64,000 bases of DNA from Halolamina pelagica (GTDB lineage Archaea > Halobacteriota > Halobacteria > Halobacteriales > Haloferacaceae): positions 1 to 64,000 of the forward strand of contig NZ_FOXI01000006.1 of the NCBI RefSeq assembly GCF_900115675.1, given 5' to 3'. Position numbers and translations under genes: made by a program. This document shows positions 50,782 to 59,650 of this stretch, one piece after another (within the stretch, counting starts at the first letter, position 1; each line of letters opens with the position of its first letter). The notes beneath the pieces are model-generated. The model made no database searches. It was not told the DNA's origin and saw only the letters and a list, made by a program, of their open reading frames with translations.

Positions 50782-51681
50782 ATGCACGGCTGGGGCGTTA
50801 CCGAGGCACTGGCCGGCCTCCCCGACTGGGTCGCGCTGCTGTTCGCCGTCCTGACACAGCTCGCCGACGCGTGGTTCGTCTTCGGCGGCCTCGCGCTGTT
50901 CTACCTGCTCGCCGACGGCCGACTCGCGTCCGAGCCGCGACGGACCGGCGCGACCCTGATCGCACTGGCGATCTGTGCGCTCGCGGCGACGGTCGCGCTC
51001 AAGACCTTCTTCGGCGTCCACCGCCCCGCGGGCGCGGGGACGGCGACGGCGCCGGCGTGGCTCCCGGCGCTGTTCGAGGGCGTCTACGGGAGCATCGCGA
51101 CCGGCGACGGGTTCGGCTTCCCCAGCGGCCACGCCACCTCGAGTGCCATCGTCTACGGCGGGCTCGCGCTCTATCTCGACCGGCTCTGGACCCGCCGGAA
51201 ACGGGTCCTCGCCGCCGCGGGCGTCGTCGGCGTCGTCTCGCTCTCGCGGCTCGTCATCGGCGTCCACCACCTCCCGGACGTGCTCGGGGGCGCCGTCGCC
51301 GGCACCGCGGTGCTGCTCGCGGTCTCCCGGCTCGCCGGGAGCCGACCCGAACGGGCGTTCCTCGCCGCCGGCCTGTTCGGGGTGGTCGCGCTCGGCGCGG
51401 CGCTGGTGTTCGCGCCGGCCCACCCCGACGAGGCGCTGAAAGCCGCCATCGCCCTCGGCGCCGGCGCCGGTGCCGCGGTCGTGTGGCGCCGAGTGGGGCG
51501 GGAGTTCTCGCCGCTCCCGGTCCGGATCGCGGTGCCCGGCACGGCGGTGCTGGGCGGCGCCTGGGGCGGGATCTACGTCGGCGAACTGCCGCTCCCGGTG
51601 ACGGCGCTGGGGTCGGCACTGGCCGTCGGGGCGGTGATCGCGCTGCCGTGGCTGGTCGACCGGCGTGCGCTACTCGAGTGA
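50782..51681 (+). CDS. PAP2-type membrane phosphatase
   Basis: A 299-residue type 2 phosphatidic-acid phosphatase. All three motifs are present: K74TFFGVHRP (74-82), PSGH (114-117) and SRLVIGVHHLPD (155-166). About nine hydrophobic helices. It probably dephosphorylates a polyprenyl or dolichyl pyrophosphate on the outer membrane face, which would serve recycling of the glycosylation lipid or isoprenoid metabolism. Directly coupled to the BrkB gene. Confidence 0.92.
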   Translation: MHGWGVTEALAGLPDWVALLFAVLTQLADAWFVFGGLALFYLLADGRLASEPRRTGATLIALAICALAATVALKTFFGVHRPAGAGTATAPAWLPALFEGVYGSIATGDGFGFPSGHATSSAIVYGGLALYLDRLWTRRKRVLAAAGVVGVVSLSRLVIGVHHLPDVLGGAVAGTAVLLAVSRLAGSRPERAFLAAGLFGVVALGAALVFAPAHPDEALKAAIALGAGAGAAVVWRRVGREFSPLPVRIAVPGTAVLGGAWGGIYVGELPLPVTALGSALAVGAVIALPWLVDRRALLE

Positions 51682-51778
51682 CCTCCCCGTGGCGACCTCG
51701 TCGTGGCCGCTGGAGGAGAGCAGGTAGTCGCCCGTGATTCCCTAACCGTGGGCGTGGGAGAACCCGGAAAAGGGGGTG

Positions 51779-51907
51779 TTCGTCGGGGGTGGCGTAGCCC
51801 GCTTCCCGCGCGGCGCGCTCGGCGTGTGCGAGCGGTCGACAGCCGACCCCATCGCCCTGCCAGCGCTCGCGGACGCCGCCGATCACCTCGTCGTGGACCC
51901 GGCGGCG
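51779..51907 (-). pseudogene. Possible remnant of a GNAT acetyltransferase gene
   Basis: Between PAP2 and uspA, the minus strand encodes WQGDGVGCRPLAHAERAARE followed by AGYATPDE, close to the acetyl-CoA-binding motif Q/RxxGxG of GNAT enzymes and the helix after it. No start, catalytic domain or continuous frame surrounds it, and similar motif context is lost after about 40 residues. It may be a decayed fragment. The match is short, so the call is tentative. Confidence 0.25.
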
Positions 51908-51915
51908 TCCGAGCG

Positions 51916-52353
51916 CTAGCCGGTGTGGCGGACGATCAGCACGTCGTAGGTCCGATCCGCGGCGACGTTGCCGCCGACGCTGCTCAGCGCCGTCACCAGC
52001 CGGCCCGCGTTGTCGCTCCCGACGAACACGATCGAGGCCTCGATGCGCCGGGCCGTCCGGCGGATCTCCCGGGCGATCGAGCCGGCCCGGGCCACCCGCG
52101 GTACGCGCTCGTAGCGGAACGTCGCCTCCGGCGCACGGTCCCGGACCTGCTCGCGTAGCCGCGAGAGGATCCTCCCCGTGTCGAACGACTCGTCGGGCTC
52201 GATCCAGCCTCGCTCGCGGGCGTACGCCGCGTTCTCCTCCGGGAGTACGGCGATCGCGACCACCGGCTGCTCGAACACCTCGCCGAACTCCACCGCTCGG
52301 ATCAGCGCGGCCTCCGCGAGCGCCGACCCGTCGAACGGTACGAGTAACGTCAC
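51916..52353 (-). CDS. Universal stress protein (UspA family)
   Basis: A 145-residue UspA-fold protein. It starts VTLLVPFDGSALAEAALIRAVEF and ends RTYDVLIVRHTG. The ATP-loop position GSDNAGRLVTALSSVGGNVA lacks a perfect GxxGx9GS/T pattern, so nucleotide binding is uncertain. GTG 52353 is preferred because the first strand begins there. Located between the likely GNAT remnant and glnA. Confidence 0.85.
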   Translation of the reverse strand: MTLLVPFDGSALAEAALIRAVEFGEVFEQPVVAIAVLPEENAAYARERGWIEPDESFDTGRILSRLREQVRDRAPEATFRYERVPRVARAGSIAREIRRTARRIEASIVFVGSDNAGRLVTALSSVGGNVAADRTYDVLIVRHTG

Positions 52354-52402
52354 TACCGGGAAGCGCGCGGCAGCAGTCAAAAAGGGACCGTGATCGGGCC
52401 GA

Positions 52403-53761
52403 TCAGAACTTCTCGAGGTAGCGGTCCAGTTCCCAGTCGGACACGTCGACGAGGTAGTCGGCGAACTCCGCGCGTTTGGCCTCGACGAACTTCGGGCCGA
52501 CGTGGGGGCCGAGCGCCTCGTACACGGTCTCGTCGTTCTCGAGGGCGTCGACGGCCTCGCCGAGGTTGCTCGGCAGCGTGTCGATGCCGTACTCCTCGCG
52601 TTTCTCCTCGTCGAACTCGTAGATGTTCTCGCGGATGGGGTCCTCACACTCCATGTCGTTCTCGATGCCCTCCAAGCCCGCGTGGATCAGCACCGCGAAG
52701 GCGAGATACGGGTTACACGAGGGGTCGGGGAAGCGCGCCTCGATGCGGGAGGCGGCCGGTACGCGCGCGGCGGGTTTGCGGATCAGCGCCGAGCGGTTGC
52801 GGTCGGACCAGGCGACGTACACCGGCGCCTCGTAGCCGGGGACGAGCCGCTTGTAGCTGTTCACGGTGGGGTTGGTGACCGCCGCCAGCGCCGGCGCGTG
52901 CTCCAGGATCCCGGCGGTGAACTGCTTGGCCGTCTCGCTCAGGTCGAACTCGTCGTCGGCGTCGTGGAACGCGTTCTCGCCGTCCTCGGTGAACAGCGAG
53001 ATGTGGGTGTGCATCCCCGAGCCGTTCACCTTCGCGATGGGCTTGGGCATGAACGTCGCGTGGAGGTCGTGCTGGGCGGCGATCGCCCGGACCACCGTCC
53101 GGAACGTCGCAACGTTGTCGGCCGTCGACAGCGCGTCGTCGTACTCGAAGTTGATCTCGTGCTGTCCCTCGGCGACCTCGTGGTGGGAGGCCTCGATGTC
53201 GAACCCCATCTCCTCGAGGCCGTAGATGATGTCCCGGCGCACGTCCGAGGCGAGGTCCTTCGGCGCCACGTCGAAGTAGCCGCCGGCGTCGTTGGTGTCG
53301 GTGGTGGCCTTCCCCTCCTCGTCCTCCTCGAACAGGAAGAACTCCGGTTCGGGCGCGGCGTTGACCTCGTAGCCGAGCTCCTCGGCGCGCTCGAGCGCCC
53401 CCTTCAGGACCGCCCGCGGGTCGCCCTGGAACGGCTCGCCCGTCGACGTGTCGATCACGTCGCAGATGAGTCGCGCCGAGGTGCCACGCCACGGCAGCAC
53501 CGCGAACGTGCTCGCGTCGGGCTTGAGGCGCATGTCCGACTCCTGGATGCGGACGAACCCCTCGATCGAGGAGCCGTCGAAGTAGATCCCCTCCGTGAAC
53601 GCCTTCTCGGCCTGATCGGCCGGCACGGCGACGTTCTTCACCGTCCCCAGGATGTCGGTGAACTGGAGCCGCAGGAAGTCGATCCCCTCGCGGTCGATGC
53701 GTTCGAGAACGTCGCGTTCCTCGTCGGTGAGCCCGCCGTCGGGAGCTGGGTTGTCCGTCAT
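52403..53761 (-). CDS. glnA: Glutamine synthetase, type I
   Basis: A 452-residue glutamine synthetase assimilating ammonia into glutamine. The beta-Grasp entrance [18 protein letters not shown], the catalytic [10 protein letters not shown], the metal-binding [13 protein letters not shown] and the glutamate loop [26 protein letters not shown]-type region are all intact, as is [19 protein letters not shown]. No adenylylation segment is obvious, in line with the alpha subtype. It reads divergently from lrp. A TATA-like GAATATTC lies about 30 bases before its start. Confidence 0.97.
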   Translation of the reverse strand: MTDNPAPDGGLTDEERDVLERIDREGIDFLRLQFTDILGTVKNVAVPADQAEKAFTEGIYFDGSSIEGFVRIQESDMRLKPDASTFAVLPWRGTSARLICDVIDTSTGEPFQGDPRAVLKGALERAEELGYEVNAAPEPEFFLFEEDEEGKATTDTNDAGGYFDVAPKDLASDVRRDIIYGLEEMGFDIEASHHEVAEGQHEINFEYDDALSTADNVATFRTVVRAIAAQHDLHATFMPKPIAKVNGSGMHTHISLFTEDGENAFHDADDEFDLSETAKQFTAGILEHAPALAAVTNPTVNSYKRLVPGYEAPVYVAWSDRNRSALIRKPAARVPAASRIEARFPDPSCNPYLAFAVLIHAGLEGIENDMECEDPIRENIYEFDEEKREEYGIDTLPSNLGEAVDALENDETVYEALGPHVGPKFVEAKRAEFADYLVDVSDWELDRYLEKF

Positions 53762-53789
53762 GCTCTACCGGGGTCGAGAGGCTGATACT

Positions 53790-53803
53790 ACAAGAATATT
53801 CCC
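53790..53803 (-). promoter_or_regulatory. TATA-like region of glnA
   Basis: Minus-strand GGAATATTCTTGTA lies about 30-42 bases before the glnA start in the 126-base intergenic region shared with lrp. Confidence 0.5.
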
Positions 53804-53887
53804 CTCCTAACGTGTATCTGCCGAGACCTCTCTGAGAAAACTGGATGTTCGTAAAGTTCTTGCCGCCCCCGCCCCGACCGGAGTACC

Positions 53888-54355
53888 ATGACGTACGAAA
53901 ACCTCGATGCGCGCCTGATCAACTCGCTGCTGGGCAACGGTCGCGCGAGCCTCCGGAGTCTGGGTGAGGAGCTGGACGTGTCGGTCACGACGGTGTCGAA
54001 CCACCTGCAGGACCTGGAGGACGACGGCGTGATCGAGGGGTACAGCCCCGACGTGAACTACCAGGAACTGGGCTACGACGTGACGGCGATCCTGCACCTG
54101 AAAGTCGAGGGCGCGGCGCTGCCGGAGATCACCGACCGCCTCGCCGACCTCCGCGGGATGGTCTCGGTGTACGAGGTGACCGGCGACCACGACGTCGTCG
54201 CCGTGGGGAAGTTCGAGGACACCGACGAGATGAACGAGCGGATCAAGCGCATCCTGACCGACGAGGACATCCGCGAGTCGAACACCTCGGTCGTGCTGAA
54301 CGCGGTCGTGGAGAACCAGCAGTTCGACTTGGCCGTCGACGAAGAGGAGGAGTAG
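53888..54355 (+). CDS. lrp: Lrp/AsnC-family transcriptional regulator
   Basis: A 155-residue regulator. N-terminal helix-turn-helix ([32 protein letters not shown]) and C-terminal RAM/AsnC-type ligand domain ([37 protein letters not shown]). Haloarchaeal Lrp regulates glnA among other amino-acid genes, and the divergent position here fits. It probably binds in the shared region 53762-53887. TATA-like GTAAAG is at about 53849-53856. Confidence 0.93.
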   Translation: MTYENLDARLINSLLGNGRASLRSLGEELDVSVTTVSNHLQDLEDDGVIEGYSPDVNYQELGYDVTAILHLKVEGAALPEITDRLADLRGMVSVYEVTGDHDVVAVGKFEDTDEMNERIKRILTDEDIRESNTSVVLNAVVENQQFDLAVDEEEE

Positions 54356-54372
54356 GGCGAACGCTTTTTCCT

Positions 54373-54393
54373 GTTCCCACCGAACGTGGGAAC
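54373..54393. promoter_or_regulatory. Perfect 8-bp palindrome touching the antitoxin start codon
   Basis: GTTCCCAC and GTGGGAAC are separated by CGAAC; the second arm ends at the base before ATG 54394. A T-rich CTTTTTC box lies at 54364-54370. With a leaderless transcript the palindrome spans the transcription start, a good place for autorepression by the antitoxin. Confidence 0.7.
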
Positions 54394-54666
54394 ATGCCGA
54401 AAGTCGACTCGAAGGGACGGGTCGTCCTCCCGCAGGAGCTGCGTGAACGCCTCGACATCGGCCCCGGCGAGGAGGTCGACATTCACGAGGAGAACGGGCG
54501 GCTGGTGGTGGAACCGGAGCGGGACCCCGAGGAGATAATCGACCGGATGGAGGAACTGGTCGCGGGCATCTCCGACCGCAAGCCGACGCCGTACGAGGAA
54601 CTTGACCCACAGGCGAGAGAGCACGTCGACACGATCCGCCGGCAGGCCGAGGACGGCGATGAGTGA
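54394..54666 (+). CDS. AbrB/MazE-type antitoxin (VapB-like)
   Basis: A 90-residue SpoVT-AbrB protein. The swapped-hairpin DNA-binding domain is PKVDSKGRVVLPQELRERLDI...EVDIHEENGRLVVEP (residues 2-43). The C-terminal helices (PEEIIDRMEELVAGI and DPQAREHVDTIRRQ) would bind and block the PIN toxin. Its last eight bases (ATGAGTGA) contain the toxin start, so the two are translationally coupled. Likely represses its own promoter through the abutting palindrome. Confidence 0.88.
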   Translation: MPKVDSKGRVVLPQELRERLDIGPGEEVDIHEENGRLVVEPERDPEEIIDRMEELVAGISDRKPTPYEELDPQAREHVDTIRRQAEDGDE

Positions 54667-55120
54667 CGGCCCGTATCTTTTCGACGTGGGCGTAATCGCG
54701 CTCGCACACTCCGACGCACCAGTCAGGGAGACGCCGCTTTCCTACGTCAAACAGGCGATTTCCGGCGATATCGACGCCGTCGTCCCATACGCGTCGGTCG
54801 TCGGTGCCCACAACGCACTAGCGACGTACTACGGCCTGTCGAACGCGCGTGCCTCCCGGCTGATGGAGAACTTCCTCGACACGAGCGAGATCCACTGGTA
54901 CGACGGGATGTCCGAACGACTCCTCCGGGAGGGATTCGATCTGGCGCGGAAGCAGAACATCGGCGGCTGGGACGGCTACTACGGGCAGGTGGCGCTGTCG
55001 GAGGGCGTCGAGACGATTCTCACCATCGACGATGACTTCGAGCAATTGGACGGGGTCGAAGCAGAAGTCGTTCTCACGCCTGCGGAGTTCGCGGAACTGA
55101 ACGAGTATCTGGGGTACTGA
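54659..55120 (+). CDS. PIN-domain ribonuclease toxin (VapC-like)
   Basis: A 153-residue PIN-domain protein. The first acidic residue is in YLFDVGVIALAHSD, the last two in GGWDGYYGQVALSEGVETILTIDDDFEQLD. The usual second Asp/Glu near residue 45 is not obvious (VPYASVVGAHN), as in other haloarchaeal members of this group. It would cleave RNA when not bound by its partner antitoxin. Start at ATG 54659, overlapping the antitoxin. Confidence 0.88.
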   Translation: MSDGPYLFDVGVIALAHSDAPVRETPLSYVKQAISGDIDAVVPYASVVGAHNALATYYGLSNARASRLMENFLDTSEIHWYDGMSERLLREGFDLARKQNIGGWDGYYGQVALSEGVETILTIDDDFEQLDGVEAEVVLTPAEFAELNEYLGY

Positions 55121-55180
55121 GCCCGTTCGTTTTCGGGACCGTTCCCCTCCGCGCCACAGGCGCGACGTTTTCCCGCCTCG

Positions 55181-56251
55181 CTACTCGAAAATGAATTCCC
55201 CGTCCTCCTGCACGATCTCGCCGTCGACTTCGATAACCGAGTCCTCGCTCATGTCCAGAATCATGTCGACGTGCTCGGCGCTGTCGTTGACCTCGTTGCC
55301 CTCGCCGACGCACATCGGGTAGGCGCTGCCGACGGCCATGTGGACCGTCTCGCCCATCTTCTCGTCGAACAGCATGTTGTAGGTGAACTGGTCGATGGCG
55401 TCGTTCATCCCGATACCCAGTTCGCCCAGGTAGCGCGCCGCCTCGTCGGTGTCGAACACGCCCTGTAGCACGTCCTCGTTGCGCTCGGCGGAGAACTCGG
55501 TGACCGTCCCGTCCTCGAAGGTGAGGCGGACGCCCTCGACCTCGCGCCCCTGCCGGTAGAGCGGCATGTCGAAGTACACCTCGCCCTCGACGCTGTGTTT
55601 GACCGGCGCGGTGAACACCTCGCCGCCGGGGAGGTTCGCCTCGCCGTAGTCGTTCTCGGCGCTGTTGCCCTCGATGGACATGGTGACGTCCGTCTCCTCG
55701 CCCGCCCGGATGCGGACCTCGCTGGCGTCGTCGAGGATCTCGACGAGGTTCGCCTGGAACTCCCGCTGGGCCTCCCAGTCGAGGGTGACGGCGTCGTGGA
55801 CGAACTCCTCGTAGGCCTCGGTGCTCATCCCCGCCAGTTGGGCGAAGCCCGAGCTGGGGTACTGCGTGAGACACCACGTCGTGTCGAGTCGCGCCTTCTT
55901 CACGGGGTCGTGGGCGCGGTTGTACGCGGCCGTGGTGTCGGGATCCACGTCCGCCATCTCGCTGGGGTTCGGGCCGCTGCGGGCGATGATGGTCGCGTCG
56001 GCGTTCTCGTACAGCGCGAGCTCGTGGTCGGGCGTGTCGAACTCCTCGCTGTTGCGGAGGTACGCGCGGTCGGCGCGCTCGGAGTAGGTGAGGAGCAGCG
56101 GGTTGGCGCCCTTCTCGCCCAGCAGTTCGTGCAGCGCGACGGCGAGGTCCTCGGCGTCGCCGGGGAGGTAGACGATCACGTCGTCGCCGGCCTCGATGCC
56201 GGTGGAGTGCTCGACGATCGTTTCCGCGTGCTGGCGGACTCGTGGGTCCAT
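55181..56251 (-). CDS. M29-family aminopeptidase
   Basis: A 356-residue aminopeptidase of the thermophilic-metalloprotease family M29, which releases N-terminal amino acids using two metal ions. The ligands seem present: EVYFDMPLYRQG and VRLTFEDGTV in the middle, FDTDEAARYLGELGIGMN, and late HMAVGSAYP and EHVDMILDM. ATG 56251 is chosen as the conserved part begins at MDPRVRQHAETIVEHS. No signal, cytosolic peptide turnover is likely. Confidence 0.88.
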   Translation of the reverse strand: MDPRVRQHAETIVEHSTGIEAGDDVIVYLPGDAEDLAVALHELLGEKGANPLLLTYSERADRAYLRNSEEFDTPDHELALYENADATIIARSGPNPSEMADVDPDTTAAYNRAHDPVKKARLDTTWCLTQYPSSGFAQLAGMSTEAYEEFVHDAVTLDWEAQREFQANLVEILDDASEVRIRAGEETDVTMSIEGNSAENDYGEANLPGGEVFTAPVKHSVEGEVYFDMPLYRQGREVEGVRLTFEDGTVTEFSAERNEDVLQGVFDTDEAARYLGELGIGMNDAIDQFTYNMLFDEKMGETVHMAVGSAYPMCVGEGNEVNDSAEHVDMILDMSEDSVIEVDGEIVQEDGEFIFE

Positions 56252-56396
56252 GGGTGGAGCGTGACTACACCGGCCAATACCGCTTGCGGAGTCGTCCCGT
56301 GAAGCGTCCCGGAGCGGCCGCGTTGGCGGCCGTCGACCGACGGGCCGGGCACCCGGAACCGGGAGGCTTTTTGAGTGTGGGAGGGAACCCACGTCC

Positions 56397-57140
56397 ATGT
56401 TCAAGGCCATCGTGAGCGCGTCGACGCTCCGGGACTCCCTCGACGCCGTGAGCGTGCTGGTCGACGAGTGCAAGATCCGGCTGAACGAGGAGGAGCTGTC
56501 GATCCGCGCGGTCGACCCGGCGAACGTGGGCATGGTCGATCTCACGCTGGAGGCCGCGGCCTTCGAGTCCTACGAGGCCGACGGCGGCGTCATCGGCGTC
56601 AACCTCACGCGGCTGGAGGAGGTCGCCGGGATGGCCAACGCCGACGACCTCATCCACCTGGAGCTCGACGAGGAGACCCGCAAGCTCCACATCGAGGTCG
56701 AGGGGCTCTCCTACACGCTGGCGCTGATCGACCCCGACTCGATCCGCAAGGAGCCGGACATCCCGGACCTGGACCTACCGGCGGAGATCACGCTCGAGGG
56801 CGCCCAGCTCAACCGCGGGATCACGGCCGCGGACATGGTGAGCGACCACATCCGACTGCGCGTCGACGAGACCGACGAGACGTTCCACATCGAGGCCGAG
56901 GGCGACACCGACGACGTGGACCTCCAGCTCGAGTCGGAGGACCTGATCGCGCTGACCGCCGGGCCCGCCGACTCGCTGTTCAGCCTCGACTACCTCAAGG
57001 ACATGAACAAGGCCATCGCGTCCGACGCCGAGGTCCGCGTCGAGCTCGGCGAGGAGTTCCCGGTGAAGCTCCACTACGAGTTCGCCGAGGGGCTGGGCAC
57101 CGTGACGTTCATGCTGGCGCCGCGCATCCAGTCTGAGTAA
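56397..57140 (+). CDS. pcn: DNA polymerase sliding clamp PCNA
   Basis: A 247-residue sliding clamp, a homotrimeric ring tethering DNA polymerases and repair factors. [25 protein letters not shown] at the start, the interdomain linker [27 protein letters not shown], and the C-terminal [18 protein letters not shown] are typical. A T-run CTTTTTG lies about 25-31 bases before the ATG. A short repeat-bearing spacer follows. Confidence 0.97.
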   Translation: MFKAIVSASTLRDSLDAVSVLVDECKIRLNEEELSIRAVDPANVGMVDLTLEAAAFESYEADGGVIGVNLTRLEEVAGMANADDLIHLELDEETRKLHIEVEGLSYTLALIDPDSIRKEPDIPDLDLPAEITLEGAQLNRGITAADMVSDHIRLRVDETDETFHIEAEGDTDDVDLQLESEDLIALTAGPADSLFSLDYLKDMNKAIASDAEVRVELGEEFPVKLHYEFAEGLGTVTFMLAPRIQSE

Positions 57141-57160
57141 CGCAGCCACGGCCCGCGACC
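57138..57160 (+). repeat. First copy of 23-base direct repeat after pcn
   Basis: TAACGCAGCCACGGCCCGCG followed by ACC. The first three bases are the pcn stop codon. The second copy is at 57210-57232 with one mismatch, 72 bases on. Confidence 0.6.
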
Positions 57161-57209
57161 TGTGGCGACCTCCGTGTCGCCACCGCGGCGGCTTCGCCGT
57201 GGCCGGGTG

Positions 57210-57232
57210 TAACGCAGCCACGGCACGCGACC
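57210..57232 (+). repeat. Second copy of 23-base direct repeat after pcn
   Basis: TAACGCAGCCACGGCACGCG followed by ACC, one mismatch from the copy at 57138. Between the copies are small hairpins (GGCGAC...GTCGCC and GCGGCTTCGCCG-like). Confidence 0.6.
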
Positions 57233-57277
57233 GCACGCCCACCGCGACTTTTTCACCCGCCCACCTAACCTACGGCC

Positions 57278-57928
57278 ATGCGCGCCGTTTACGTCGACTG
57301 CGACGGAACCCTCCTCACCCTCGACTGCGCCTACGACGCCCTGTTCGAGCGCGCCTGTGAGTCGGTCGGCGTCGACGCGACCCCCGACGCGCAGGCAGCC
57401 TACAGCGAGCGGTTCCTCGAGGCGTTCAGTGAGTTCCGCCCGAACCCGTACCGGGCGGGGATGGCTGCCGCCGTCGGAACGGGCGGGATCGACGCCGACC
57501 CCGAGGCGCTCGCGGCGGCGTACGTCGACGCCGAAGTCGAGGCATCGGTCTCCGCCGAGGGCGCCCGCGACGCGCTCGACGCGTTGGAGGGGGCCGACAC
57601 CGCCCTCGGCGTGCTCACGAACGGCGTCACCGCGGTCCAGCGCCGAAAGCTCGAAGCGGCGGGGCTGTTCGACCGGTTCGACGCGTACCTGCCGAGCTAC
57701 GAGGTCGGGGCCCACAAACCGGACCCGGCGATCTTCGACGCCGCCCGGGACCGACTCGACGCCGAGGAGTACGTCTACGTGGGTGACTCGCTGGAACACG
57801 ACGCTCGACCGGCTCGAGAGGCCGGGTTCCTGGCGGTGCACGTCGACTCGGGCGCCGAACCGGGCGTCGTCGCCGTCGACGGCCTCGACACGCTTGGGCG
57901 GGCAGCGTCGCTGGCAGGCCGCGGGTAG
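57278..57928 (+). CDS. HAD-family hydrolase
   Basis: A 216-residue haloacid-dehalogenase-like phosphatase. Motif I is VYVDCDGTLLTL (DxDGT), motif II LGVLTNG, motif III around GAHKPDP and motif IV YVYVGDSLEHDA. A cap domain occupies residues about 17-95. It would dephosphorylate a small metabolite. Start ATG 57278. Confidence 0.9.
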   Translation: MRAVYVDCDGTLLTLDCAYDALFERACESVGVDATPDAQAAYSERFLEAFSEFRPNPYRAGMAAAVGTGGIDADPEALAAAYVDAEVEASVSAEGARDALDALEGADTALGVLTNGVTAVQRRKLEAAGLFDRFDAYLPSYEVGAHKPDPAIFDAARDRLDAEEYVYVGDSLEHDARPAREAGFLAVHVDSGAEPGVVAVDGLDTLGRAASLAGRG

Positions 57929-57940
57929 CGTCGCCGAGAA

Positions 57941-58528
57941 TCAGCCGTGGCGCTGGATGACCCGCTTCGCCGCCTGCGCCTTCTCCTTCCAGCCGTAGCC
58001 CGCCTCGTAGACGTGACGCTTGCTGTCGACGAGTTCCGTCGGGCTGTTCTCCTCGAAGCCGCCGCGGGCCCACGTGCCCGACTCCTCCAGCCACTCCAGC
58101 ACCTTCTCGCGGGTCTCGGGCCACGTCAGCCCGACCATCTCGTACCACGCGATCATCGCGAACACCGCGTTGTCGTGGCAGCCGGGGTAGGAGCCCTGCC
58201 GGTAGATGGTCCGCATCGGGTCGGTCGTCGGCTCGGACACCTGCTCGCGGTACTCCTCAGCGGTCAGGAGTTCGAGGCGGCCGTTGGTGTCGGGCTGGAT
58301 CCGGCCGCTGCGGCGGAGGTGTGAGAGCGCCGCCTGGTGGAGCGCGTCCCACTCGGGGACGAGATCGCGGACGTCGTCCTCGTCGCGGGCGCCCGCCGAC
58401 AACGGGGCGAGTACGTCGACGTAGGCACGCTCGACGGTCTGCCACTCGGTCCCCTCGAACCGACAGCCGGCGTCGTGGAGGCTGCTCGTGGCGTGGCAGT
58501 CGGGACAGGGGTAGTCGAACCGCGGCAC
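57941..58528 (-). CDS. Conserved haloarchaeal hypothetical protein with N-terminal Cys motifs (195 residues)
   Basis: A 195-residue protein. MPRFDYPCPDCHATSSLHDAGC gives a likely zinc knuckle. The rest is helical with WEYDALH-like segments (VPEWDALHQAALSHLRR) and a conserved-looking C-terminus GCHDNAVFAMIAWYEMVGLTWPETREKVLEWL. I do not recognise a function. It lies between the HAD gene, with convergent ends, and the CDF gene, in the same direction as the latter. Confidence 0.7.
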   Translation of the reverse strand: MPRFDYPCPDCHATSSLHDAGCRFEGTEWQTVERAYVDVLAPLSAGARDEDDVRDLVPEWDALHQAALSHLRRSGRIQPDTNGRLELLTAEEYREQVSEPTTDPMRTIYRQGSYPGCHDNAVFAMIAWYEMVGLTWPETREKVLEWLEESGTWARGGFEENSPTELVDSKRHVYEAGYGWKEKAQAAKRVIQRHG

Positions 58529-58572
58529 AGCCCCCCTTGCCAGTCGGGTCCCTTAGAACTCGCGGTCGACGC

Positions 58573-59523
58573 TCAGGCCGACGGCTCGATGTAGATCATC
58601 GCCACCCGGCCGTCGCTCGCTTCGAGTTCCGCCTCGATCTCGTCGATCCGGTCGGTGATCTCCGCGGTCACGAGGTCCGAGTCGAACGTCACCTCGGCGG
58701 CGACCATCGCCTCCTGTGGGCCGAAGAAGACGGAGCGGAACGAGTCGACGTGGACGACCTCGGGATGGTCACTGATGGCGGTTTGGAGCTCCTGCTCCAC
58801 GGTCCGGGAGAGGCTCTCGCCTAGCAGCAGCCGCTTGTTCTCCCACGCCAGCGCCAGCGCGAACCCCATCAGCAGGACCCCGATGATCGCGGCCGAGACC
58901 GCGTCGTAGATCCCGTTCCCGGTGATCCGGGTGAGCACGATCCCGACCAACGCGATGGCCGCGCCCGCGAGCGCGATGGCGTCCTCGGTGAAGGCCGTCA
59001 GCGTCGTCGCGTCGCTCGTCTCGCCGAACGCCTCCCGGATGCTGCCCCAGCCGAACTCCTCCATCTGGCGCCGAAGTTCCTCGTTCGCCTTCCTGAACGC
59101 GTACGTCTCGAACGCGATCGCGGCGAGCAGGATGGCGACGTTGAGCCAGAACGTCTCGTACCTACCGCCGACGACTGGCACGGTGAACTTTCCGGCCTCG
59201 GCGTGGCCCGCGGTCTGGATCGCGTGGATCCCGTGGTTCAGGCTCTCCCAGCCCGCGATCCCGAACAGGAGCACGGCGACGAGGAAGGCGTAGAAGAACT
59301 GGGCCTTCCCGTAGCCGAACGGGTGGTCGCGGCTAGTGGCCTTCCCCGAGTAGCGGATCCCGACGAGGAGGAACACCTGGTTACCGGTGTCGGAGATCGA
59401 GTGGTACGTCTCCGAGAGCATCGAGGGGCTCCCGGTGAGCAGAAAGCCGACGAACTTGAGGACCGCGATGGCGCCGTTGGCGAACAGCGCCGCCAGCACG
59501 ACCCCGGTACTGCCACTTGCCAT
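58573..59523 (-). CDS. Cation diffusion facilitator (zinc/iron-type efflux) transporter
   Basis: A 316-residue CDF protein exporting divalent metal ions by proton exchange. About six membrane helices; helix II carries SMLSETYHSISDTGNQ, with the metal-binding His and Asp of the family, and helix V carries TEDAIALAGAAIALVG. A C-terminal cytosolic domain (about 230-316) is the metal-sensing dimer region. ATG 59523 is chosen since upstream residues look non-coding. Substrate not determined. Confidence 0.87.
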   Translation of the reverse strand: MASGSTGVVLAALFANGAIAVLKFVGFLLTGSPSMLSETYHSISDTGNQVFLLVGIRYSGKATSRDHPFGYGKAQFFYAFLVAVLLFGIAGWESLNHGIHAIQTAGHAEAGKFTVPVVGGRYETFWLNVAILLAAIAFETYAFRKANEELRRQMEEFGWGSIREAFGETSDATTLTAFTEDAIALAGAAIALVGIVLTRITGNGIYDAVSAAIIGVLLMGFALALAWENKRLLLGESLSRTVEQELQTAISDHPEVVHVDSFRSVFFGPQEAMVAAEVTFDSDLVTAEITDRIDEIEAELEASDGRVAMIYIEPSA

Positions 59524-59650
59524 GCTCAGCCCCTCACGAGACAGTCCCTTATCGGTGTCGCAGCGGCGACGCCCACCCCGGCCGGGGCACAGTCGGCCCG
59601 CGGCATCGCCGACCCGACCGTTTTTGCCCACCGGGCGTCGATTACTCACC

